DNA of 64,000 nt, taken from positions 28,400,332 to 28,464,331 of the forward strand of contig NC_091944.1 of NCBI RefSeq assembly GCF_041260155.1, read 5' to 3'. Below the pieces are notes generated by a model. The model was not told the DNA's origin, did not search any database, and was given only the letters and a program-made list of their open reading frames with translations. Origin of the DNA: Ptychodera flava (lineage: Eukaryota > Hemichordata > Enteropneusta > Ptychoderidae). This document shows, in pieces, positions 21,571-33,860 of this stretch. The first letter of the stretch is position 1. Each line of letters starts with the position of its first letter. A program made the translations under genes and the position numbers.

Positions 21571-21576
21571 TTCTAA
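21571..21576. repeat. Target-site duplication TTCTAA, right
   Basis: Identical to 4587..4592; marks the host insertion site. Confidence 0.9.
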
Positions 21577-21882
21577 GATGGTGTATATTTTATAAAAAGT
21601 TAACATGTTTTCACAATTAAAATTATTGAGGAAAGAAAACCTGGCTTACAGTTTTACAAATCAAGAAAATCCTTTTAGGGGGTCAAGATGATTCACAAAG
21701 CTATGAGAGGGCCCCTAACAAAACTTGATCGTTTTCATCACGAAGACTTGGCCCGGTATTCAAAATATGAGCGAGAAATTCCAAATGTACGGGTTGTCCG
21801 CTTGGTATTTTACACGTGCAGCTTTTGAAACCTTTCAGAACAATTGTTTGCCTGTGAAAATTTTTCAGGTTGACTGCAGATA

Positions 21883-21970
<88 letters not shown>

Positions 21971-21971
21971 G

Positions 21972-22002
<31 letters not shown>

Positions 22003-24012
22003 TGTGTGTGTGTGTGTTTGTATATATATCCATGTTTTATTTCCCAAGATAGGTCTTGTCCACATGTTTCTTGAATAACGGTTACACATCAACAATGCAG
22101 CTCTCCAACAAAGGGCTGACACCTGTTATCTTACCCCAGCCAAAGCGTGCAAGAAACCCGCCATATCCATTCTGCAGGCACAGTTTAGACATGCTTTTAT
22201 AAACTTGTCAAGGAAAAGTGTTGATAGGACGAATAATACTCGTAATCAGAAGATAGTGAAATGCCTTTACAGAACGTAACTTGAGGACAATCACTCCTGG
22301 AAATATTTTGCAGTGAAACAAGTTTTTCAACCGTGTGACTCTCTTTGACCATAAGCAACCCCCTCTATCCAAAGGAAAAATCCCCTACCAACCCATCAAA
22401 CGCGCCATAAAAAGTGAACATTCCTTCCCTTGATGAAAATTCCATTCGCAAATTCCAGGAATTTGCACATGTAAAAGTGAAATAAAATTAATGCAACTTT
22501 TCCAAGTGGAAAATGTCTCCTTTATCGATACGTCAATGATATTTGTTAAGTGCTGGACAAATAAATGCTTGTCGGCACGAAATATTAATTGTAGTGGTTG
22601 TATTACGATACTTAGTCTTTCAAACTGCAATATACAAATAGTCTAGAGACTGACCTCATTTTCTGGGTCACTTGGTAATGGTGATGAACTGTCCTACAGC
22701 GGTAATGCACTGTGTTGTTGCCTGTACATCCACGTTGACCGAATTTTCAACATGAGTTGTATCTGCAAATACCTCAGAATATTCTCTGTTACGATGATCA
22801 GACTCCTTTTGATCGTCAAAATGCTGGGAAAAATGCGAACTTTGTTATTTCAGGAAATCTATGCAAGTGAGACGAGCATGTATTAACGTAATCGATCAGT
22901 ACCATTTGATTGCATCCGGGTCCCAAGAGAGATATGCGGCGATTGCAAACACTGATGTTGTCTGCACGCTGAGTAAACTCGCCCCACCGTGACGCCTATA
23001 CGATGCTTTATTCCATTTTATTGAAAAAGCTAAAATAAATTTCCTCCTTTACCAAACCACAATCAATCAAACCAGGAAGTCACTTAACTACATTCAGCTA
23101 TCAATATGGCTGGCATGTACTTTTTCAAGTGTCGCTGCGGTATATTTCCACAATTGAAAATGAAATATGAAGAAATATTACAAATTACAGGCCGGTTCTT
23201 TCCCTTACAACATCAAACAAAGATGAAGACTTGATTGATGATGGGGTGAAGAGGATGACGTGCTCAGCTTCAATCGAGGCCGGTTACTTTTATCATGATT
23301 GCCGTTCGTATCAAATGTAAATAAGTGTACGTCCGCAGGCAAAGTCGGTGTTCGATTCCGTATTTCAGAAATAAAAATGTTTAAAGTATCACTCTTCTCT
23401 AAATGAGGTCTCAGACACCGAGGAGCTACAAACAGGCTGAATGGTTTAGCTGTTCGACAAGGTCACAATAAGCATATTAGGCGACGAATTGGCTGATCTA
23501 CTTGATAACTGATATTTAATCGAAGCTCAATCGACGAATCTTTCACAGCGTAAACGCTGGACAGAGGTCAGTTTGTTAAAGTCAACGATCTATCCTGCGC
23601 AAGACCAATTTGAGCTCCTACATTATCTTTCTCTATTTAATTTCCCCTGTCCCCTATCTGCCTCTCTGTCACTCTGTCAGCCCACGAGTGAAACCAGGAG
23701 AATATCTTACCTGGAATCTAAATTCGTAATGAAGACATCCCATGACGACGTTGGTAACATTAGCCCTATGGACCCCCTTATAGCTTACCCTTCCGGCCGT
23801 AAAGTTTGTCCGTATTTCTCTTGACTCTCCCGTGAAATATTTTCCTTTACATATATTTCAGCCTTTTATTCCACTTCCCTCTGGGGCGTTGCTACTTGCC
23901 TTGTTTCAGGGGGAAATTACATGATTTCTTTGGAGAGGAAATCAAAGTGTGTAACGCATTGGCTTGCATATTCCCAATCTCGGAAACATAAATTACTCGA
24001 TGTTCGATGCAA
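21577..24012 (+). other. Intron 1 of CUB/LDLa gene, 3' of the Polinton
   Basis: Holds the (AT)n/(GT)n tract at 21887..22019 and otherwise unique-looking AT-rich sequence. The short frames are unsupported: no family signature and no splice context. Confidence 0.5.
21887..22019. repeat. (AT)n then (GT)n compound microsatellite
   Basis: About 82 bp of AT followed by about 50 bp of GT with one GG interruption. Frames over it are artefacts. Confidence 0.95.
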
Positions 24013-24280
24013 GATGGACGGCGATAAGGAAGATTTTGAATCAGATGTAAGCTTTCACCGTGAATTATTAATGACAATCAGTCTTTGCGAAGGCGTGCCC
24101 TCCAATGGAAATTTTTTATGGCAATATAATGATGTTCCGACTGTATATTCCGAGAAACAGGTGCAACTAAATGAACTAAAAAGGGCTTTAAGCGACCAAA
24201 ACTATGTTTATCGAAGGCAATTCTTCGATTTATTTCTGAGTTCGTCCTTATTAAGAAGAGATCTTATACGCAACTGTTAG
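24013..24280 (+). CDS. Unrecognised single-exon ORF with DED-like look
   Basis: From the internal ATG at 24013 (MDGDKEDFESDVSFHRELLM) there are 88 codons ending RNC-stop; the same frame is open upstream to 23921. The start 'SFHRELLMTIS' and the end 'FFDLFLSSSLLRRDLI' resemble helix 1 and the helix 5 'R-DL' signature of death-effector domains, but the middle is weak. It lies in intron 1 of the CUB/LDLa gene, same strand, without good flanking splice sites, so it may be a retrocopy fragment or a chance frame. No symbol is justified. Confidence 0.25.
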
Positions 24281-25070
24281 TATTCTGAGAGCTTGCTCTA
24301 CACAAGCCCTATATGGCATCAAAACGTACAATTATTCATGTCAAAGTCGTCGATTATCCTTCCAAAACGCTTTCAGGAGGAAAACCCCTGCTTAACAGGG
24401 CATAAAGTTATTTTTTTTATCTATAGAGTGACGGGATTTTAAATCCGCTCATCACTTGTCATAAATGGATGAAAATGTATGAAATATGGAATAAAAGGAA
24501 GCTATACGCTTTGAAGACTGTAAAATTGAGAATTTATTATTTATGATAAGTGCATCCCAATTTTGACAGTTCAAATATCTCACGTCCCAGTTCTGCCGGG
24601 TAGCATTCTGCCCGACACTCGATAACCCTTCAGAGGCCCAAACACAAATAACAATGGGCAATGATTTGAATCCACCCGTCAGAACGACTATGTATAAATG
24701 GAGGCAAATGCTTTGTAAATGAAACGGCCGTCGAGGGCTCAAGAATGCTGATTGAATGTGACACCTAGCAAGGTTTACTACTCAAACGTGAATTTTTATT
24801 GAGTGATGAAACGATCACGCATGCGTAGAAATCAACAGATGTTTTTATACCGGAGAAAGATGTTGTATTGTTTAGGCCTTGAAAAGTGTCCGGTTCGTTG
24901 AAGTAATTCACTGTCTCATTGTTATTGGCCGACGACTGATGATGAACATTTCTTTTTCTCCAAGAAACTTGAGATAAATTAAGTGCCTTTTCGATCACTC
25001 AATGTTTATAAATGAAAATCTTGCATGTGCAGACCAACTCGAATAGACCATAGACCCTCGAGGGTCTATG

Positions 25071-25130
<60 letters not shown>

Positions 25131-25258
25131 CTATATATATATATCAAGGAAAGCCACATTTTTTGCACGATACTTCACATTTCTACTGCCTACATGGTTG
25201 GTCTATACTACAATATGAATGTATCCATTGTATTTTTATTTCTTCTTTAAATTTGCAG
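24281..25258 (+). other. Intron 1 of CUB/LDLa gene, final 1 kb
   Basis: AT-rich unique-looking sequence, then a perfect palindrome (25049..25070), a (TA)n tract (25069..25142) and a pyrimidine-rich run leading to the acceptor TTTGCAG at 25252..25258. No gene seen. Confidence 0.5.
25069..25142. repeat. (TA)n microsatellite
   Basis: About 70 bp of TA/AT with a short TATC break, starting at the end of the 22-bp palindrome at 25049..25070. Confidence 0.95.
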
Positions 25259-25681
25259 AAAATATAACGGAATGTGACCCTCAGTCTCCAACAATTCACA
25301 TAAATCTAACAGACGAAACACCCGTCGGACTCGTGTCAGTGGATTTGGCGAGAAACAGTGGCCAGGATGTGTGTAATATAAACGTACAGGTGACTGTAAG
25401 CACGAACAAGATGCTGAAAGTGGACGTTCTCTCAGGGGACGATAACTTCTTGTCGGACACACAGACAGATTGCGGTGTAACCGTCACAACGTCCGATGAC
25501 GCAATCCCCGACCTCGGAATCTGCCGCAAATCGGGAGATGGGACGATCGGCAGCGACGGAAATCAGACCCGGTCTTCTTATCAAGCTTCCGGCAAATCTG
25601 TCGACATTAGCATTGAAATAAGTGATCTGGAATCTCAAGAATTTCAATTAATGGTCGAAGCTTACAGCAAGAGCACAACAG
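25259..25681 (+). CDS. Exon 2 of CUB/LDLa membrane protein: CUB-like domain
   Basis: 423-nt exon, acceptor TTTGCAG|AA and donor G|GTAAGT, phase 1 at both ends. It encodes about 141 residues (32-172) of an extracellular beta-sandwich: 'NITECDPQSPTIHINLTDET', 'VCNINVQVTVSTNKMLKVDV', 'DCGVTVTTSDDAIPDLGICR', 'GKSVDISIEISDLESQEFQL'. Cysteine spacing, length and position before LDLa modules suggest a divergent CUB domain; the fold call is inference. Three N-glycosylation sequons (NIT, NLT, NQT) support an extracellular location. Confidence 0.75.
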
Positions 25682-26294
25682 GTAAGTGCATGTACCTCAG
25701 CCACTGCAACAAAACGTAGACCCAGTGTTTGTTAAATGTCTTCTTGTTCAGCATCGATGTCACTTGCGCCGTGAACAAGATTAAGGTACTACGCGCCAAG
25801 AAACAGTAAAACGTAAATTTTACGCAAACTTTGTTGAATGAAACGGTAAGCCATTTTGAAAGAATAAAATAAGGGTTACAGAACATTTTTTTGTACAAGA
25901 GAAGCAAATCAGTGCTTCATGATATCCGATATTTGAAATTAAAAATGGCTTCTATATCTGTAATAACTCTATACTGTTGGTTTGAAACCCAAACAAACTG
26001 TTTTACCCCAAGACAAAAAAGTCGTCATTTCACTCCTCATTGCTGTTCCGTTAATGGAGAACTTAAAGGCCAATAGTTGTAACTTTTGGTGTTTTTCTAC
26101 ACTTATTTTGTTCTGTACCTCAAATGCATTCGGACTGTAATCTAACTAATCTAACTGTAAACTAACTAACTAACTCACTCACTCACTCACTCACCTATTT
26201 ACTCACTGACTCACTCACTAACTCGGCAACAACTTGGATCCTTGACGGTTTTGAATGAATTAAAACTGACAACCCCCTTTTTCTTTACAAAAAG
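25682..26294 (+). other. Intron 2 of CUB/LDLa gene
   Basis: 613 bp between matching splice sites. Contains a short ACTA/ACTC tetranucleotide run at 26150..26222. No gene seen. Confidence 0.6.
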
Positions 26295-26408
26295 GTAATT
26301 GCTTTCCATGTGCCAAAAGCGGCAGTGTCTGTATCCATGGTGATTTGACGTGTGACGGTCTTCAAAATTGCCCGGATGGAGAAGACGAGTCCTTCGAATA
26401 TACTAGAG
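26295..26408 (+). CDS. Exon 3 of CUB/LDLa membrane protein: LDLa module 1
   Basis: 114-nt phase 1-1 exon (acceptor ACAAAAAG|GT, donor G|GTGCGA) encoding residues 173-210. The sequence 'CFPCAKSGSVCIHGDLTCDG' then 'LQNCPDGEDES' is an LDL-receptor class A module with six cysteines and the calcium-binding D-G-x-x-x-C-x-D-G-x-D-E acidic cluster. One module per exon in phase 1-1 is the classical exon-shuffling arrangement. Confidence 0.85.
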
Positions 26409-26996
26409 GTGCGATTTACCATTTTAGATGTCTTACCTTTGATTTCTTTTTTGTCATTGGAACATTGAGGTCAGAGCAAAGGTAGAGGTAGGTTTTGTTT
26501 CAGGGAAGATAGCTTATTTCCCAAAGTTTATTGTAACCATATGGAATTTTCACAAATCACGATTTGTGTAAGTCTTTGAGGGCTTGCCAGCATGTTCTCT
26601 AAAGTTTACTGATGCACAGCTGAGTTTAATAAAAGACACGGTTAGTCAAAATACGAATCTTTACTTAATTTTTGCGTGGTTGACACAGCATTCTCGTGTA
26701 GCAAAAGCGGTGAGCAGTTCGCTGTTGTTACAGTCAAGTAACAGTGCCCTGGACAAAACGCGTGTCATGACGTCAGATAAACATGATAGGCAATTCTTGT
26801 TGTTGGATTTGTATCATTTTTTTTGAACTTGTACGTCGAGTTGCTGACGTAAACGGTACACGGCGCGTAACCAAGGTCAAAATTATGTCTTCACATTCGA
26901 TTTTATTACAAGTCTTTAACTGAAAATTATATCCTTTTTGGTAATTGAAATATGTCTGCACCGATTACAAAGCAGGAACTCATCAATTTCAAAATC

Positions 26997-26997
<1 letters not shown>

Positions 26998-27053
<56 letters not shown>
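26998..27053. repeat. (GA)n microsatellite
   Basis: About 55 bp of GA dinucleotides in intron 3. Confidence 0.95.
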
Positions 27054-27057
<4 letters not shown>

Positions 27058-27928
27058 AAATTGCCAAAAATATACGACATTTCCAAACTCTATGGACATT
27101 ATTGTTTTTAACAAAAAATCATCACAGCAGATCGCTTAGTGTGTTGCCACCCATTAGTTTGCTTTCATGCTGACAATCGATGACAGGTTAAATTGGATCC
27201 AAATATATTCAAGTCACAAAATTTCCAAGGCGAGTAGAAAATAGGTCAGCTAAACATCTGGCTCACTTCAATTGAAATATTGTTCCCGCAATTAGCCTGT
27301 ATTTCCGGAATTATATTTCGAATGGCTGGTCAGGACTTTGGAAATTTACTGAAAAAGACGGATAATATTTTTGTAGGGAAGGCCAGTGTAAATCATGCGA
27401 TACATGTTTTCAGGTGTTGTTTGTTTGCACGAATTCAAAACACGAATAAGTTTGAAAATGGAACCCATCAAACTGTGAATAATGTCAACCTACCAGACGG
27501 ATCGTTTGTGGGGTGTTGATAAAGTACCATTGTTTTCTTTCATTCTTTTAAAAATCACCTCAATATTTCCGTTGAGCAATGAAAAAATGGAAGGATTTTG
27601 TGTACAGCCCGACAATTTGCGTAAACGTCCAAATGAAATTGACAGCATGTCTGAACAAGCGTAATTTTGCGAATAATGCGCTAATGTTTACTGTCAAATA
27701 GAAATGACTAAATACCCGTATACCATCGACGTCAAAAACGTACAGGCGTCTTTCACACACCTGAGGTTTGTATGCCCTTATCGAATAGTTAATCATAACA
27801 CAAAGTCTGCGCATATGTTGCTGAAGGATAATAGGTGCAATTACTGATAGGATATTTTATTGCCTCAAGAATTATTACCACAGGCTAAAAATTGTGTTTC
27901 GTAATCGTAATTCTTTATAATTCACTTA

Positions 27929-28337
27929 AGGTAGAATGCGCCTAAGGGACGGATATTCAGACTCAGAACTTTTACAATGTTTTCCTGATCTACCACTTGT
28001 TTGGATTCATTTTAAAGCTCTTGGTGTAAGAAAATTTTTCGCTGTCATAGTTTTTAGAAAATCGAAAATTTTATTTTTCTCCATACAGTTAACGAGGGGG
28101 TAGGTGGGGCAGCGGCCATTTTGAATTTTAGATATCGGTCAATCTTCTGTAATTTGTCTCTCCATAGACTCTCGGTTTTTTTTTCTCGAGGTCCGGGTCT
28201 ATGGTTTCTCCAGTAACAACATTTGCACGTTGACCATCGATTTTTGTTCGTGTTTTTGAAAGAGGACAGTTGAAAGATTCCTTGAGGAAAATTTGAGCAA
28301 AAGTTTCAATCTTTCATTTTTGAGGCGCATACTACCT
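27929..28337. mobile_element. Mariner-type MITE copy B, 409 bp, intact ends
   Basis: Ends AGGTAGAATGCGCCT and AGGCGCATACTACCT are inverted repeats (one mismatch in 15), and each is flanked by TA (27927..27928 and 28338..28339), the Tc1/mariner target duplication. No transposase frame is inside. It shares internal blocks with copy A (3678..4491) and the fragment at 30590..30880, so it is a family in this genome. Confidence 0.8.
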
Positions 28338-28893
28338 TAGAGGGAGTCAACATGCACTAATATAGCATTTTTATAACAACTGATAATACATCCCAAAATC
28401 TCCAAACGGCATGAAATTATTTTCACAATACTAACGTCATTTCATTGATTCACAACTTGTTTTCAAGCTAGACTGACAAGAAATACCAAGCCATATTATT
28501 TGCAGTCATTTACAAAAACTGTTGTCAACAACTATTCAGAACTTATTATTCATCAAGTTACCCAAAAATTTACAATGTTTATAGTTCCTAAACATATTAG
28601 AGTACTACCATGTCCACCAAGAACAAAAATTAAACAAGCCTACTACTGGTTCTGTTTACACAGAATGAATTGAATCGAATCATAGATTGCTGGATTACAC
28701 TATATAATATTATATAAATAACAACACGTGTTGAATCTAAATCAGTTTGTGAATAACCTTTCACCTTGACAGTCGAAATATTAGAGAGCTTTTTAGATCA
28801 ATGTTAAAATTTTAGATTGACCGAAGTTGCATTTGTACAGGCAACGTCGCTCGATAATTATCGGATTGAATGTCGTTCGCTTTGTTTCTTCAG

Positions 28894-29013
28894 ATAAATC
28901 GTGCCCGCTTGTGTGTGACGAAGGAAAGCAGGTCATTGGACGGAGTCAAATTTGTGATGGCTCAGCCGACTGTGTTGATGGTTTGGATGAAGAGAGGCGA
29001 ACGTGTGGACCAA
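28894..29013 (+). CDS. Exon 4 of CUB/LDLa membrane protein: LDLa module 2
   Basis: 120-nt phase 1-1 exon (acceptor TTTCTTCAG|AT, donor A|GTGAGT), residues 211-250. 'CPLVCDEGKQVIGRSQICDG' followed by 'SADCVDGLDEERRTC' is a second LDLa module with the acidic calcium-binding cluster at its end. LDLa modules bind basic ligands or lipoproteins; the ligand here is unknown. Confidence 0.85.
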
Positions 29014-29384
29014 GTGAGTACACTGTCTGCCTTTAGTACTATATTAGTACTCTTCCTCTGTGTCCTTATCTGTCTTTCCTTAAGCCCTCGAAGTATTATC
29101 TGCCTCTCTGTCTCTGTCTATCTAGCAATCTCTCTCTCTCTCTCTCTAGTCCCAAATCTCGTTGATTTTGAGTGACGTCAAGCCTGTGAACTAATTCGTT
29201 ATGGCATACCTTGTTTATTGACGATTTATTTAACATTTATGAATACTCATTCACACCTCACTCTTTACAAACTTTACTTTTTAAAATTAAAGAAAAAATC
29301 TTATGCGATAGTAGACGCTTTAAAAATAATATCTATAGTTGAAAAATAATAATCGATGCCGTTTTACCTTTTTATGTATTTTAG

Positions 29385-29716
29385 AACCATGGAGTTCCCT
29401 GAGTGTTTTTGATATAACAGTGGCCGTCATGTGCCTTGTACTGTTGATTCTGATGTTTGCGTTTTGCATGTGGTACTCCACTCACCCACCTGACATTAAG
29501 AAGTACAAGAAAAAACAAAAAGCCCTGCAGAAGAGACGAGAACAGAGGATGAAAATTGAACAGATGAGAGCGCTTGCAAAGGAGACCGACGAAAACGACG
29601 AAGCGAGGGAGGAACCTCGGCCGGACGACGGTGGCGGCGCCGTGGGCCCCGCGCCACAATATTTAGGGTCGGCCGAGGATCAAGTGAACCAAGGCACTGT
29701 CCAGAGCTATTTATAG
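29385..29716 (+). CDS. Exon 5 of CUB/LDLa membrane protein: TM helix and cytoplasmic tail
   Basis: Acceptor TATTTTAG|AA at 29384/29385; stop TAG at 29714..29716. Encodes the last 110 residues: a transmembrane helix at about 261-281 ('ITVAVMCLVLLILMFAFCMW'), a strongly basic stop-transfer ('KKYKKKQKALQKRREQRMK'), an acidic/Pro/Gly stretch and the end 'GTVQSYL'. All exons total 1,083 nt, or 360 residues, in frame, which supports the whole model: a type I single-pass receptor-like protein. The final four residues could be a short cytoplasmic sorting or PDZ-type motif; that is inference. Not assigned to a named orthologue. Confidence 0.8.
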
Positions 29717-32700
29717 CACAGAGTTTGCACAGCAATTTTCATAGCTTATTCGTCATATGTTTTCTGGGATGTCTATGATCATATAGCTACTTTATAGCTT
29801 TTAAACGAGTTGTAAAGGATAGTCTGTAATCAGTAAACCCCACCTAACAACGTCAGCAATTTAACAGTTTATTTCTATAAATATTTGTTTTCCCAAAATG
29901 AACACTTTGAAAAGGTTTACAAGCTTATCAACAGTTTTAAAAATATTTTGCACCGAGGAATTGTTTCTTCCACATTTTTTCACTACATACATTTCTTTGA
30001 TGTTTATAAATTGACATCAGTTTTCCACAAATCAACCACGAGAATCAACTTCCCAAGTACAATTACCTTTCAGTATTTTTTACATTAAATATAATTAACA
30101 CCTTTTATAACTTTATGAAAGACTACACTTTTTCAATGCAAATAACATCTGTATATTGAATTAAGGCATCAGATTATCAATTAGCCCTTACTTAACAAAA
30201 ATCATAAAATTAAACCGTCATTCTCATCTTATATCAGAATTATATGCACGTTAACATTAACATAAGTATGAAACTGAAATATTAAATTCTTGCCATGGCT
30301 TATCCAGTCAGTAAGTTTATGCTGCATACATACGCATTCCGCTACTTAGGGAAACGGGTTGATAAAAACGAAATTCCTACAAAGTTTCCAGGCATTTAAT
30401 AACAAGATCGCTTTAATATGCAGAAAATTCATTGAATTACAATTGCTTTAGTGAAGTGTGGGACATTGGACGTTCTGAGCTCATGTCCTGTAAGATATAG
30501 AGATTCGAAGCGTCTTTGTCTCGCTGTTAAGAACTTACTCTAGTGATGTTGACATAGCGTTGAGTTGTTTCGCTGCCTCGCCTTAGAGAAGCATTCACCT
30601 CTGTGACAGACGCGACCTCTGTGACAGACGCGGACTCAAATTTTCCAATACTTTTCCAGGCTATAACTTGTGGCGGTTCATTTAAAAGCTCTGAAGTAAG
30701 TAATCTTTTACCGTCTTAGCTTTTTGAAAATCGAAAATTTTATGTGCCGCACCGAGTTGCATTTCAAATATCTGTAAATACTAGATAATTTGTTTCTCTA
30801 GTTCCAAACTTTGCACGGGTACCCTAGATTTTTATTATTATCTTCGATTTATGATCTTAACGAAATGCAGCAAAGAGGCCTGACCTGGAATATATTGGAG
30901 AGAGCAACATGCTACTGTATGTGGAGCATGCTTTTACAGTTTTACTTTGAGCAAGACTAAAACACAGTGTGCCAATACTATTCTGAAACACAATTCGGCG
31001 TCATCTTAGGGGGTATGTTTGTAATTATTCACCATTAAAGACACCCTAAGACAAGCCCTAATTTTACCATGAAGGAGATTGTGGTCCCCGGTTCTTTACG
31101 TGTATCCTATTTGTACAGCCACTCCATTTTATGACCGTTGAAATGAACTTGAACGTTTGTTGACTGATATTCACTTACAACACCTAATGTTTCATCGGTG
31201 CACATGTACAGCAGATACTATCAGAGAGTGCTAGAGATGCAGTATTTATTACACGAAAATCACAGTTTTGTAAAAAGCGCAACAATGTACCATAAGCTTT
31301 GGTGCAAACCGTTACTAGTACAAAATGGGAAGAGGCTGAACGAACATTAAACTTACAGCAGTGGCTTTCATGAAGAAGTACCCGGGGTATTGCATTACAA
31401 TTATTTGTACGAAAATGTCAAAGTTTTCAGTTTTGTAATCTTTTTCAGACACTTTACTTTCTTCTTGGTAAATTTCTATGCAGATATTTCCATCACCACA
31501 TTTTAACTTTCAATGAATAAAACTTACCTCTAAAAGACACCACGGAAATGACCCAAAGTGGGTTATTGAGTAGGAATTTGATGTGCAACAAGATACTGTC
31601 TCACATAAACAGAACAAAACATAAGCGTTACAGACACTGGAGCTTAAACTATTCGACGTCTGATGTTGTGTGTGAAAAAACAAAGGTAGGTATTGATATC
31701 GACATTCATGTCGATTTCATTTCATTCAGCCTACTATCAAGATGAATCTGAGTGTCTAATAAAATCTTCTGTACAAGGTGATAGCACTACATACAAACAT
31801 TGTCAAAGTAGCTATAAAATGCATCCTGCGCACTCACCGATGGTTCGGAGCGTATGGTGCTGAAGTATCAAATATGCATAAATCCCTATACGTGCTCTAA
31901 TGGTTGCTTTGACCGTGGTGCGAAAATAGGAAGATGGTATGGACACTGACGTTTGTATTTGCTTATAATTTTTAAAAAAAAACCCACGAAGATGGGATTA
32001 TGTCAATTTCTTTTCAGATGGCACCCGTATATACATTCAATAATCTATTTGGATTATAAATTTGGATGTTTACAAAATATAAGTACGGTATGACTCTCGG
32101 AAAGGAGATGGGCGACGCCTTCCCAAGATACATTTCTTCTTCATTTTGATAAGGGCAGACAATTTCCTGGTTCGAGCTTGTGTGCTTAAAATAGGGAAAC
32201 ATGTACCAAATCGAGTCATTATTATTACACTTTAACCAGCTTTGATACAACTGATAGAGAAATTAATAGAGATCTCCAGACATGGAGGGGGAAAGCAATA
32301 AACACTCAAGTGATCCTGTTGTATAAAAAGAGACCGTCACCATATTTTTGGCGGTCGTGTGGCCGTGTCCCTGTCACAACTTCGAGAGAAATCGTTTCAA
32401 GCGTGTGCGAGGCATGAAACCACAACTATACTGGGTCACATCGCAAATCAAATTTGCGTACACATAGGCATGGCATTGTTAAACACTTGCACAAATTTCG
32501 AAAAAGACCAGCTTAATTTAGATATTGGCTCTAAATATGGAAAACCGTACAAAATGTCAGAGTCGATACTTAAAGCAAACTTATATGCATATGCAAAATT
32601 TGGAAGAAATTTGCCCAAGGATGCCCACGCAATGGTTGAAACAGAATATTGGTATTCGGGGATTGGTTGGGGGAAGCACCAAGTCTGTCATTCTCAATAC

Positions 32701-33860
32701 CTGTAAGCACGACCAAGTAGGTACCGAGGACTGCACAGGAACTGGAATTATCGAACCTACACGAATTCTGTTTGCAATGACCTTGGACAAATCTGGCAAG
32801 CTACGTAATCAAAGCATGCATGTTGAATTACAACTGAATCTACCTGTCTGTTGTAAAACATGAATCAAAGAAGTCCGCCGGCAACAGTTGAGTTCGTCGT
32901 GGTGTGTGTTTGCGTCTGATATTATCAGGCACACTGGGATCAGGTGTACATGCGTGCTATCGTTGCTTCCATCAACTCGCTTATGTAAATATCTCATGAT
33001 GGTAAAACAAGATAGTAAGTTTCAATGTTGCTCTTCCATTATGTACCTAAAGACGTGCATCAGAAGTATGGGCGTTCTTCGCAGAAATCAAGGCTCACCT
33101 TCAAAATCGAGGTGTATATACTGGTTAAAAAACAAAATGTAATTTTTAGGGTTCCTGGTCAATGTGATCAAGCATCTAATCAAGCCAATATCATAAATAA
33201 AGGAACTTTGTTTTGAGATTTTGTGACACCAGATGCAAAGACAGATTGGCATACTCAGTACACCAATATCAATAAAATAAATTGCTAACATGAGTGAATA
33301 TAACCTAAAGAGAATATGAAGTTCGGCATTTTTCATTTTTCGTAATTTTACGTTCTTGCTGAAATCCTAACCTCATTTTGAGTGTAAGGCATCGACTTTG
33401 CCTTAAATAATACCGTTCTACTACTTTGTGGCCACTTACGTCACCGAGACAGGCTTCAAGTTTTTGACAAAATTTATCTTTACATGACAATTGCGGCACA
33501 CCCGAAGAAAATTAGGTCCAATCGTCACTATGAGAACAGCAAGGCTTTCTTGGTGGAACCTTCCATTGCTCTGTGAAGCCACTGGACCCCCTAGGATTAT
33601 GTTGATTTGTAAAATTGTTCACTGTTGGTATAGTCTTACGTCTTGCCACGACTACGCAAGGCCGGAGGCATTTTTCGGGGAAGGAAGTGCCATTTATTCA
33701 GACTTTTATGAGAGATGACCTGCCGTTGTTTACCTATTTTCGCATTGAAAGGGTGCGTATAATGCAATGTTCACCAACCCATCAATACACACATTCATGC
33801 CACACATATATGCACACATACAAACATACATAGAGAAACACATACATTCAAAAAAATCAA
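29717..33860. other. 3' UTR of CUB/LDLa gene, then intergenic
   Basis: The 3' UTR probably ends soon after an ATTAAA near 30085. Beyond that is AT-rich sequence with a MITE fragment (30590..30880) and CA-rich simple sequence at 33780..33845. A few 60-115 aa frames (for example at 32359 and 32525) have no recognisable domain and no splice or start context; I do not count them. Confidence 0.5.
30590..30880. mobile_element. Mariner-type MITE copy C, decayed fragment
   Basis: Shares with copy B the order: a 'TTTAAAAGCTCTGAAGTAAG' block, 'TTTTTGAAAATCGAAAATTT', then 'TTTCAAATATCTGTAAATAC' and 'TTTGTCTCTC'-like sequence. Termini are too decayed to place exactly. Confidence 0.45.

Larger units (their letters stand above)
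26409..28893 (+). other. Intron 3 of CUB/LDLa gene
   Basis: About 2.5 kb. Holds a (GA)n tract at 26998..27053 and the intact mariner-type MITE at 27929..28337. The short frames here are unsupported. Confidence 0.6.

Noticed and set aside
21889-22122. Tyr/Ile and Thr/His repeat proteins
   Set aside because: Translation of the (AT)n/(GT)n microsatellite.
29381-29735. Minus-strand frames opposite exon 5 of the CUB/LDLa gene
   Set aside because: Mirror frames of a GC-rich exon; no start context or family signature.
32359-32863. Overlapping 112-115 aa frames as a gene
   Set aside because: No recognisable domain, two competing frames, no splice or promoter support.
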